DNA of 64,000 bases, from positions 943,689,195-943,753,194 of the forward strand of contig OY728120.1 of NCBI GenBank assembly GCA_963277665.1, in the 5' to 3' direction. This document shows, piece after piece, positions 25,206 through 35,113 of this stretch (positions within the stretch are counted from its first letter, which is position 1; the number at the start of each line of letters is the position of its first letter). The translations under genes and the position numbers were made by a program. The DNA is from Viscum album (lineage: Eukaryota > Streptophyta > Magnoliopsida > Santalales > Viscaceae). Under the pieces are notes generated by a model. That model was not told the DNA's origin. It saw only the letters and a program-made list of their open reading frames with translations, and did no database searches.

Positions 25206-26642
25206 TGTTAGATAATGATGTTATTTTATGAATTAATTGATTTCTTTTGTTTCCAAAGAAGTTTGAGAAGAAGTAAAATCACTTCACTTTTTATAAGTGG
25301 GTAATGAAATATATGAATGTTAAAATAATTTCCATGGTAATTATGATGGTTCTTTTCAAGCCTATATTTCAAAAATATCCTAAGTTGGTAAGAGAACATA
25401 CAATGCAAGAATTATGAAGGAATTGGGTAGAAAATATACAACCAATCATCATGTTTGGTCTTGTAGAAATAGGTGTTGTTGGCGATTACAATGAGCTTCG
25501 TGAATAGAAGGAGTGAAGATCTTTAAACGTATGATTTGCAGTGCAATAAAAGATTGAGCATAACGATTGTGAAAAGGATGAAAGACTATCATTGTGGTGT
25601 AAAGGAAGATTGAGAATCATGGTAGTGAAATGGAATTGACATAACGCTTCGCTATTATAACGATCATTGTGATTCTGTAAAATTTCCATGGTGTTCGCAA
25701 AACATAGTTAATTTCAGAGGAAAATTAATAGCTCTACAATTTGATGCTGATATGGTGATAATGTGGATTGAATGTTATATTGTTGGTGAGAAAGGCCTAT
25801 AAATTTTACCTTACCCCCTCAATAAAAGTAGAGGGACATAACAAGAATTTTGGAGCTCGCGAATTTCATCAAAGGTTCGTGGAGAAAAATGAGCTCTGTG
25901 AAGGGAGTAAGCTCCATGAAGGAAATAAGCTTCCTGGAGAGCCTTTAAGCATTGATAAAGAATTAAACTTCGCATAGACCAATTTGTGCTCCATGATATA
26001 GTGAGCTCTACAATCTAGTAGGCTCCACGAACTATAGTGCTTTGCGAGCTGGAGTTCTCTAAATTGAGAGGATCTTCAAAAAGGACCTCTCTGAAGGTGC
26101 TTTGTGAGTTGAAGATTTGAGTACCCAAATTAAGTGAGAATTGATTCTATGTGAATCATGATATGACTGGGGTATAGGACTAAGTATTATTACAAATTCC
26201 CAACTAGTTCCTATCAACTACTGAATAATAAAGAGAAGATTTGTTTTCAAAGTTCAAATTTCTGAATGGTTTCCAAGAAGAACATATATATTTCATTACC
26301 CTATTTGTGTTAATAGGGCTCACAATACTGGGGGATTATCTCCCATGTACTACATGAGTGAAATGACATATCCTACTCATTGTATTCCACATCAATGGAT
26401 GTTTTTCTAGTTGATTGGGCTGTAATTGATTATTTTTGTGCCATATCAAGGGCGTATCTACTTTTTTTGAGTTGTGGAAATTTTAAGTCTTATGTTCCAG
26501 TGGTTGTGTGTGTTCAGCAAGGAATGATCTTTTTTATAAATGGAGAAGGGTGTTTCAAAAAGGGAAACATAAAAGAAAAATATACCACTGATTCACCCCC
26601 TCCCCCTCTCAGTGATACATGGATCCTAACTGGGTAACACTA
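25206..26642 (+). repeat. Copia-1 3' LTR
   Basis: About 1437 bp, starting TGTTAGATAATGATG and aligning to the 5' LTR to its end at GGTAACACTA. A purine stretch (AAAGGAGGA at about 25183) lies upstream and may be the degraded polypurine tract. The AGCTCTGCGAAGG-like repeats are clearest here, at 25891-25942. A TATATATTTCATTA stretch occurs near 26287. Confidence 0.85.
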
Positions 26643-27020
26643 CTAGGGTCCCTAGTGTTGGTGTGGTGGCCGACATATCAATACATCGAGACTCTAATAA
26701 CCTGATTTATGGCATGTTACAAGAGAAAATTGGTTTTAGGGAATGTAATGGTACCTACATCATATAGGAATGGGTTTTTCTTCCATCTCCTTCTTGATTC
26801 AACTCTCTAGATATGCTCATTGACCATGGTAAATCTTGTTTTCAAACAAGATGACCGAAAGTTGAATAACGTCTAGGATTTTGCATCTCAATCATGACGA
26901 TGGCCCCATCAGTGATAACACTTCGATACAGGGACCAGTTCCCCAAATGTTACTTCTAGATGGTGCACCATCTATACCACCACCAGTGAAAAAACACATA
27001 GTAACCATAGTTTCAATGTA
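26643..27020 (+). other. Gypsy-1 interior between Copia-1 and gag core
   Basis: Continuation of the Gypsy-1 leader and gag N-terminus after the nested copia element. Proline-rich traces (VPQMLLLDGAPSIPPP near 26940) fit the variable N-terminal part of gypsy gag. No clean frame. Confidence 0.5.
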
Positions 27021-27620
27021 TTAGTAGTACAGGGTAAGGGTGCCTAATGAGTTTCCTATATAGTGACTCATTAGGTTCTGAGGATTTCCTAACCCTAAGG
27101 AAACTAATGATTGGCTTGTAGTGGTGTCACATGTTTTCCATCTAGTCTGGACACTAGGAGATCAGATGGTGGTCCTGGAAGCGAGCCTTCAACAGTGTTA
27201 AGTAGGGAGATGGTGGAGTTTTGCTATCCAGAATCATGATTAGGTGACTCTTTCATTGAAATGGATTGATGTTATCTTCAACGAAATGTTATCACCAGTT
27301 ATCCTAGTAGATATTCATATTCAGGATCTTCTTCAGCTCTAGAAGTGTAGCATGACCAAGGCTGATTATTCATCGAGGATCACCAAACATTCCAAGTACT
27401 AAATGGATATTTTTATAAACTAGTTCTTCAATAATCAGACTTTTGAGTGATTTCTGCATAGGGAAATCTATGTCAGGTTTATCCCTTTCAGCATTCCTAC
27501 ATATATTGGGGTTATTGAGTGTGATTTGGTGTTCAAAAGCTTCCTGGCTGAGAACATACCACCAGTAACAGTCCATACTGAATGAGTAGGAGTAGATAAC
27601 TTGGTATTAGGGAGATGATG
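27020..27620 (+). pseudogene. Gypsy-1 gag capsid region (decayed)
   Basis: In the plus frame near 27170-27350: LEASLQQC, VGRWWSFAIQNHD, WIDVIFNEMLSP, IHIQDLLQL. This is the plant gypsy gag (retrotrans_gag) pattern with a GxAxxWW-like core, WxxFxxxFxxxYFP and the xxFxxLxQGxM region, followed by MTKADYSSRITKHSKY (usual MTVAxYxxxFxxLSRY). The minus-strand frame at 27370-27576 is a shadow. Confidence 0.75.
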
Positions 27621-28390
27621 TTCACCCCATTTACCTAGACATGGGATATGTTTCAGGAGGAGGTCCCTGGATAGAGGATCTTAAATTTAGGGATTGGAGG
27701 ATGGGTTTAGACATCCTAGGGATATGGGGTTCTATTCATGTGATGGAAGTTGACAAATCACTCAAGATAATACAACCCACCATACTTATAATAGGGGGAT
27801 AGTTGATCAACCACCAAGGCAGAGACAATAACATGAGTAGGTAGATCCACTATGTGATAGATGTGGCAGATGAGTTGGGAGAGTAGTAGGAGGTGGTCGT
27901 CATTTGAAGATGTTACCAACACCACCCACAGGGGGTGCACACTATGATCTGGGATCTACAAGATAGGGGTGGGGATATATACATGTTTTCAAGGCACATA
28001 ACCCAAGGTCTTTTGGAATGATTATAGATAATACACGTGTCATTCAACTTTAACTCCAGTACTGAGAGGCACATGCGATAGTCATTACTTTCCTGCACAT
28101 AACTTTCTCTACACCTAGAGATTCTGGTTGAAACATTGACTCGGACCTTATGTTTGGATACACTAAATATGGTACACTCATTAATGACACATTTTTTTAA
28201 CTGTGTGTCCATCCCCTTGGAAGTGATAGTTTCAATTGGATTCTATTTGTGGTAGGGATGAGGCCTTACAATGTCAATCTTGGAATGGATTTGTTATTCT
28301 GATTCAATGCCCATATTAAAGATTTTAAGAGAATGGTGTGGTTTGCCTAAAGTTATGGAATGTGGTTTTTAATTTTCTGTGAAAAAAGAA
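27620..28390 (+). pseudogene. Gypsy-1 gag C-terminus and protease (decayed)
   Basis: The second half reads PSGDSG-stop-NIDSDLMFGY and, near 28260, MRPYNVNLGMDLLF-stop-FNAHI followed by KRMVWFA. This fits the aspartic-protease end of gypsy pol (DxILGMDWLxxxxAxIxCxxxxV). The catalytic triad D[ST]G is not cleanly readable. Minus-strand frames at 27758-28212 are incidental. Confidence 0.65.
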
Positions 28391-28599
28391 ACCCATATAG
28401 CACAGGCTGGACTCATTCATATGAGGGTGTAGCTGATTACTCTTCAGTTGGCTATCCTGACCATCAGTGCAGCTAATGTTATGATCTTATAGTTTCCCAC
28501 AGTGGGGGTAGAGAAAATGGTGTCTTTATTGATGTTGTTATAGGATTACCTCCCCATAAAGAGAAAGACTGATATATTAATTTATACCCTTGTGTGACA

Positions 28600-29370
28600 C
28601 TGATATCTTCACCATGTTAATGGATGGATCATGTGTATCATCAAGAGTTAAGCGTGTTTTTGGAATACATGAACAATAATGGATTCATGAGACCTACTGC
28701 TTCACCCTGGGCAGCCCCATTTCTTCCAAAAAAAAGAAAAAAGTGTGAAGTTGTCTGTGGACTACATGTTCTTAAACTAGATAAATGCGAAGAAGAAGTA
28801 TCCTCTACCGAGATTTGATGACCTCTATGATTATTTTTGAATTACACAATGGTTCTTGAAGGTTTACCTCATATCCAACTATCACTGGGTGTTGTACAGG
28901 AAATTGATATAATGAAGATGAATTTAAAAAGTATTTATGTTCATTATGAGTACTTCGTGATTCCCATTAGCATGAACAATTCCTCAGTAGTGTTCATGGG
29001 ACTCATTAAACAGATCTTCCAGCCTTATTTATGTTGGTTCATGGTAGTCTTAATCAATGATATCCATATGTACTGAAAATCTAAATATGATAATGGGCAA
29101 CACTTAGAGATTGGTATGGACAGACACTGAGAGCCCTATATTTATGGGAATCTATCAAAGTTCCAATTCTGAATTAGGGATGTCCGCATTCAGAGACTGG
29201 TTATCTCATTTGATGGAGTTGATATGGACGTGATAATGGTTGATGAAGTGTTAGCATGCGAGCCACTTAGGAGAATGATTTATGTGTGGAGGTTCCATAG
29301 GATAACTGACTATTACTGAAGATTCATACCTGATATCTACATGATATCAATATTGAGGAATGAATTGACT
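28600..29370 (+). pseudogene. Gypsy-1 reverse transcriptase (decayed)
   Basis: Ordered gypsy RT blocks: LEYMNNNGFMRPTASPWAAP (usual LxxLLxxGFIRPSxSPWGAP) at about 28655, KCEVVCGLHVLKLDKC (usual LRMCVDYRxLNKxT) near 28740, YRDLMTSM where PRIDDLFD is usual, a YHW remnant of SGYHQ, VIPISMNNSSVVFMGLIKQI (usual VMPFGLTNAPAxFxxLMNRV) near 28957, and LINDIHMY for FIDDILVY near 29050. Asp to Asn at the first catalytic Asp of the YxDD-type motif. After that, HxxHLxxV and CxF thumb traces follow. Confidence 0.88.
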
Positions 29371-29881
29371 TGAAAGGGTAGCCTCTCATGTGGATAATGC
29401 AGTTCCATCAAGCATTTCAATAGTTGATGAAGAAATTGATGAGCACTCCAATCTTGAGTTTCTAGTAGGTGGGTGTTGAGTATGTGGTGTTCTGTGATTC
29501 ATCAGGAACCGGAATTGGTTGTATCTTAATATAGAGGGAAGTGGGTATTTCCAATAGTTTTCTCTAGTTGATACCACATGAGTAGAACTTCATAACCCAC
29601 GATCTTGAGATAGCATCGATAGTCTTCGCATTGAATATGTGGAGACACTACCTGATGTGAAAGTGATATATCGACTACTACGATCAAAAAACTCTCATTT
29701 ATATATTATTTCATAATGATATGAACATGAATGATAGGGATGATTGTATTTTCTCTAGGAACATCGCTTATATATTTTCTATACTCCAGGAAAAGGGAAC
29801 ACGGTGGAAAATAATATCAGTTGGATATCTGAGTCGATTTGATAAATGAGGTATCAGAATAGTTGTCATCAATATAGTTAC
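29370..29881 (+). pseudogene. Gypsy-1 RNase H (decayed)
   Basis: Recognised from VFALNMWRHYLM around 29625 (usual VFALKIWRHYLYG), a damaged TDHKSLKY stretch after it, and YTPGKGNTVENNISW near 29782 (usual YHPGKANVVADALSR), which marks the end of the domain. The frame is cut at 29881 by the solo LTR-T and integrase resumes at 33582, so the insertion lies at the RNase H-integrase linker. Confidence 0.85.
29877..29881 (+). repeat. Target-site duplication, left (GTTAC)
   Basis: GTTAC directly before TGTAACACCCC. Its identical partner is at 33582-33586. Five bases is the usual length for Ty3/gypsy integrases. AGTTAC also matches over six bases, leaving a one-base ambiguity at the right end. Confidence 0.85.
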
Positions 29882-31413
29882 TGTAACACCCCAAGACTCC
29901 ACGGTATGCTTCTCTTTGAATAATACAATAGAGTGTTTCGTACGCAACTTTGAATTCTAATACACCACAACCAATCAAACTAGCTATTATGAATAGTAAT
30001 ACCCACTTTTTGAAATTATAAAAATTTTATCTTTCAAAATGGACTTCATTTTTGGATTCATAATATCAAAATTATCTTAGCGTGAATTTTTGGAATTTTT
30101 CTGAAAACATTCCTTTTTTTATGAATAGTGAAAAAATATCAGTTAATGTTTAAAACAGAATTTTTATTAAAATAATTATTTATTTTATATAAATTTATTT
30201 TAGGTAAAAATAGATACATAATACCAATATAAATTCAATGTATTTCTTTGGTGTTAGTTTTTAATAATTTTAGATATATAAAAATTTTGTTCAACTTTTT
30301 ACCATCTTTTACCCACCTCCCATGAGCATTTGAAAACATTCATAAAACCTAATTTTACCACTTATATGAGTTGAATTATAAAAATTAATGAGACACAGTT
30401 GATATCTGTATGTAAAATTTGGTTCAATAAGATGAGAATAAATTTTGGTGAATAGTAACTTATTACTTTTATTTACCACGGTTAAAAGTAAGTAGGGTAA
30501 TTAAGGGTGAAAATGATATTATTATTACCCTACCACATGTACTAGTTATATCAGATAATTATAATTAGACCAAAAAACCTTAGTAATAAAATATGAACCT
30601 ATTTGTTCTAGTTGGATTAGATTAGGACATTTACTATTATTTAATTCAAGAAGAGTTAAAAGTGTTAGATTCAATGTTTAATAACTAACCCATTTTTAAT
30701 ATAGGGTTAACAATAAGCTATATTAGACTATAAATATTCATTAGAAATATAAAACTATTTCCTACATAATGTAATTTTTTTTATAATTTATAGACATTAA
30801 ATAATTAAATTTTTTTATTACACAATGATGATGTAGTAATTACACAATTGTTGAAATATTTAAATAATTTCTCTTATAAATATCTAAATAAATATAATTT
30901 GAGACTTTTTATGAATTCCGATAGTTTTATAGGTTAATATGACATGTTAGTGTTGGTTATATGGATTTTTCTTGAAGTAATAATGATGTTATAAATTTTG
31001 AGAAAACAAAATACCAAATATTGTCATAATTGACAAAAAAGAGTTAAAAAATATATATTATTAATTCATATTCTATTCCTAATAATATAAGGCTCGACAA
31101 AAAGACTTATATTATGATAGGTGTATCATTAATGAACCACTATGGGTTCTCTTGGTTGTTTATTGTATGTTTATTAACCATATAATATAAAAATCCAAAG
31201 AGACATAGTGAATGTCAAACTATTTAACTGATATTTAAATCTAAAAGATAAGGTTAATATAGTGACCCAAACCTATCTACAACCATTTTAAGGGTTCTCG
31301 ACCCATACCTACCTTATCCTTTAAAAAATTAATTTTGGAGTCATTAGAAACCTAAAATGGTTTTATTATAAAATAATATTTCTAGCTTTTCCTAAGGTGC
31401 CCCTCACCCTTCT

Positions 31414-31423
31414 TATAAAAGGG
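31414..31423 (+). promoter_or_regulatory. TATA box of LTR-T solo LTR
   Basis: TATAAAAGGG after CCCTCACCCTTCT and followed by CACTCCCCTTCTCTCTAATT. It sits about 1.53 kb into the 3.7-kb LTR. Conserved in copies 1 and 2. Confidence 0.65.
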
Positions 31424-31765
31424 CACTCCCCTTCTCTCTAATTAACACCACCAAAGCCTTTTGGATCAGCCAAACCCATTACAAAAACCCTCTCAATTGT
31501 CCTCCCATCATTATATAGGCCTTACATTAGTTAGAAAGCCAGCCTACAGAGCCCTTTTGATCAAATCAAAAGGGAGAACCTGAAGAAGAGGTAAATATTT
31601 CGTCTCCTCTTTCATGTTCTTTTCTTCTTCCGCTTCTACTTTCTTTGATGTTTCCATTCGAAAATAATAACTATAGTATCTTCTATATACTATGATTTTA
31701 TTAAAAATATGGTACAACCATATTCATTATTCTATATATCCTTTGAATGACATGTCACCATACGT

Positions 31766-32002
31766 GTGTGTGTACCGCTTACTGTCTCCACGTCGTGATG
31801 TAATTGTTATTCAATACATTGTTATTTGGATATGTATAATAATGATGTGTAATTGATGTAAATAATAAATATAACATAATAATGATTCCGTATATATGAT
31901 ATACCATCAAATTATAAATTATTTTAATATCAAAAGAATGATATTGTTGCTCGTGCATACATACAGATTACCGTCTCCATGAATGCGATGAGATTCATTC
32001 CC
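31766..32002 (+). repeat. Tandem ~191-bp units inside LTR-T solo LTR
   Basis: Two motif copies: TGTGTGTACCGCTTACTGTC at 31766 and TGCATACATACAGATTACCG at 31954, the latter continuing TCTCCATGAATGCGATG. Cores are 191 bp apart. ATAATAATGATT-type filler lies between them. Copies 1, 2 and 4 have three units; this one has two recognisable. Confidence 0.65.
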
Positions 32003-33581
32003 CAACATTTCCATTTAAGGATAATGTTAATTACATGAATGAAAATAATTTTTGAAGAATTAATATCATTCTGAATATGAAAAAGATACATCCTATCCAT
32101 AACAAACATTACTTACGTATCAATGCATATAATGGAAAGCGGATCAGTTAACACTTAAAACGACGATAATACTAAAATATTATTAACAAAGGAATATTAA
32201 AAGATTATATAAGATATCATATTAATGTATATGATTCTTGTATAATTTAAGAAAAATTATTTCACCATTATACAAGAGGTTAACCTACCCTCGACGAAGG
32301 AAATGTACAAGGTAAGGGTTAATTTCACAATCGCTTCATTATATGCGGTTGTTTATACGTAATTGTCTACTAGGACCTCTTTATCGTCCACATCCGTGTT
32401 TTCTTAAAAGATAATTTCAAAATATTTTTAATATTTACTAGATAACGGGATAATGTCATTTATTCCCTTATTTTACCTTATATGTTTTGAAATAAATCTT
32501 TTCTTCGTTTTCCAAACAAGGTTATTTTTGACCTTTTTGACAAATTTAAGGTAAGAATGTTTTTTTAACTTATATGGCAGATGCAGCTATTTTCTGCAGT
32601 TATAACATCATCAAATCTTCCCATACAAGATTATAAGAATATTTTCAAAATAAATTTTTACATAAATGATTTTGAAATAGAAAGATATATTTTTCCAAAA
32701 AATGTTTTCATTTCATCTATGTCAACATCCTATGATGGATTTTAAGATTATTTGATGTTGATTTATTATGATAGAAAATTCCATATTGAATTGATGGTTT
32801 TGTGATATGTTTGAACGTGGATGTGTTATTTTTACACCATTCATGGTTTATGGATAATGTTCGATATTTCGTACGCTAGTTTTAATACGAATGTTTCTTT
32901 GATATTTAATCATTTTCATATGAGGAATGAATTGGACTTAGTATGTGACGGGGGGAACCCACTATAGCTCCTCGATGCAACGGTAGGTCTCTCGAGACAA
33001 ACTAGTTTCTTGGAACAAGGCCTTGACAAAATATAATTTTTATTCTTCGCACAAGGCCTTGACTATGTCGTTATGGAGTCTGGAATTATGCATTCCATCA
33101 TTATGAAAGTTTCAATAGATATTTCATGTGATTATTAGACTAGTAGAATATCAATGTTAGTATGTAAATGGCATTATTTTGATTTATATTTTCCATATTA
33201 TGATGAAGATTATGTTGAAAATGCTTTTCTTCTAGTTTTATACATTTCCTTACATGTTTATTCTTATTTATGAACGTTTTTGCTATATTGTTATCCTTGC
33301 TAAGCATCTGAGCTCAACCCCTTTCCATGTTTTTTATTTTCAGGATGCGAAGAATTATATTATGATTAACATGAAGGGATAGTCTATGGGATCTCATTGT
33401 TGTCCATGGAAACAAAGTTTTTGTAGTTTTCCATTTTATAATGTAGTGTAAACCTTATGAATGTATCTAGTACTTCCAAGGCTACTAAACTAATAGGTCT
33501 TCCGTGAATTGATCTCGTGTGATCATACCAATGTTATGAAAAAATGCACTAAATCTGGGTAACTTGGTTATGGGCATTAAA

Positions 33582-33586
33582 GTTAC
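33582..33586 (+). repeat. Target-site duplication, right (GTTAC)
   Basis: Exact partner of 29877-29881, where the interrupted Gypsy-1 pol sequence resumes. Confidence 0.85.
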
Positions 33587-34740
33587 TCTTAGTGGATAGT
33601 GATGGAGCCACTAACCTCTAGTCGATGGTTGTTAACCCTATACTCTTACAGTCATTTAGGGAGGCACAACATGGGGATATTGAATGCAAGACCCTATGTG
33701 ATTAGATATCCAAAGAACATGCTCTAATTGGAAATTAAAAAGTATGGTAGAATGTTGTCCTATTTAGGGGATGTGTAGTACTACCAGTGGAGTTGCGGGA
33801 GGAGGTTGCGTGGGTTTTTCATACATCCCCTTCAATGGTACATCCAAGTGTGTTGATAATGTACCAGGACATTTATTGTAAGTTCTAGTGGCCGAGAATG
33901 AAGAAAGGAGTGGCAGAGTTTGTTTCTTGGTGACTTGTCAAAAAGTGAATGATGAGAACCATGTTCTAGAAGGTTTATCTCATCCACTTAGGGTTCCAGA
34001 ATGGATGTGGGATGGTATATTGATGGTCATTATGATGGTATTACCATGTACTCCTTGGGGAAATATTCCATCTGGGAGGTTGTTGACCGACTCACCCATT
34101 CATACCACATTCTAAAAGTCCATGAACAAAAATCAATAAATATCTTGGGAAGTCTCTACATTCAAGAGATAGTTTGACTCCAAGGAGTCCTATCGATAAT
34201 AGTTGCATATCATGAAGGTCATTTTACATCCTGATTGTTGAAGGGATTGTATGAGTCATTTCAGACCCAATTACGCTTGAGAATAGCATTTCACCCACAA
34301 TAGATAGCCAAAAAGAGCAGACCATTTAGGTTTTGGAGGACATGAAGTGGTCTTTCATGTTGAACTTTTTCCATAGTTTTTAGGATCACATACCACTTTA
34401 AGAGTTTTAATAAAACAACTACTACCATTAAACAATTAGAATTAATCCATTTGAGACTTTGTAAGGGTGACCCTGAAGATAACCACATTGCTTGATTGAA
34501 CTACGATATTCAGCACTCACGAGCCCAAAATTGGTGTGAACTCCTACAAAAAAGGTCCAAATCATCCAAGAGTGAAAGAAGACATTCCATATCCATCAAA
34601 AGTCTTATGATGACAGGTAGTGGAGGCCATTGGAGTTCGAAGAAGGAGACCATGTATTCATTTCAGTTTCACTTCAATGGGGATTATAGAGTTTTGGATT
34701 GGGTGGAAAGTAATATTTGTTGTTTATTATACATTGTCAA
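33582..34740 (+). pseudogene. Gypsy-1 integrase (decayed)
   Basis: Order of motifs: VLPVELREEVAWVFH and SMVHPSV (usual VPxxLRxxVLxEAH, SxHPGxxKMY) near 33780, WPRMKKGVAEFVS (usual WWxGMKxDVAEFVxxC), TCQKVNDENHVLEGL near 33930 (usual CxxVKAEHQRPxGLLQ), VPEWMWDGILM (usual IPEWKWExIxMDF) near 33990, and AFHPQ near 34290 for the TAFHPQTDGQSERT block. Then LLQKRSKSSKSERRHS at about 34517 and KETMYSFQFHFNG match the LKxAQxRQKSYAD and GDxVFLKVSP C-terminal region. The core catalytic Asp-Asp-Glu cannot all be placed. Confidence 0.85.
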
Positions 34741-35113
34741 ATACTTTTTAGAATTCATGAGGTGGCATACCTCTTAACGTTACCCCCTCAAGGTACCAGG
34801 TAATCATTGTCTTCCACATATCACAGTTTAGGAGGCGTATGTGTATGAGCCAATAGATTTCACTGAATGTGGTATTCTGTGCATCGATGATAGAGAAAAT
34901 TTGTATAGGTACCCAATAGAGATCAAGGATCGGCCAGAGAGAATCCTTCATGGGTGATCGATTTATTTAGTGCGTGTCTCATGGAAATAGATGAATATTT
35001 AGTAGATTATATGGGATAAGGATTCTCATATTCAAGCTCAATACCCTCATCATTTTTAGTTTACATTGATTAAGTTTTGGGAGATGTGAATCCCCATGAT
35101 AGGGAGAATTTAA
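34740..35113 (+). pseudogene. Gypsy-1 pol C-terminal tail and polypurine region
   Basis: Frames give a degraded HVSMLRKY region, then NRDQGSARENPSWVIDLFSA and a YSSSIPSSF end, corresponding to the ILDRxxxxLRxKxIPLVKVLWxxH and WExExxMRxxYPxLF chromovirus tail. AGGGAGAA at 35101 just before TGTCCTAGATTT is the probable polypurine tract. The minus-strand frame 34748-34951 is a shadow. Confidence 0.65.

Larger units (their letters stand above)
18508..26642 (+). mobile_element. Copia-1: Ty1/copia LTR retrotransposon nested in Gypsy-1
   Basis: An LTR pair (18508-20052, 25206-26642) surrounds a primer-binding site and gag, protease, integrase, RT and RNase H in Ty1/copia order, with integrase before RT. 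It sits about 110 bp downstream of the Gypsy-1 primer-binding site; Gypsy-1 gag resumes after 26642. The frames contain many stops but all domains are traceable. Flanking 5-mers do not match convincingly. The gag with a long Ser/Asp/Glu tail recalls SIRE/Maximus-type elements, but lineage is not established. Confidence 0.85.
29882..33581 (+). mobile_element. LTR-T solo LTR inserted in Gypsy-1 pol (copy 3)
   Basis: A 3700-bp repeat starting TGTAACACCCC, the usual start of many plant gypsy LTRs, flanked by GTTAC on both sides (29877-29881 and 33582-33586). The Gypsy-1 RNase H and integrase lie immediately outside. There is no internal region, so this is a solo LTR left by LTR-LTR recombination of a full element. 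It has a TATA box at 31414, two periodic motifs at 31766-32002, and near its 3' end a GCATCTGAGCTCAACCCC stretch with TTTTATTTTCAGGATG. It is the only LTR-T copy here with both ends and a target duplication, so it defines the family. It ends ATTAAA rather than CA, probably through mutation. Confidence 0.88.
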
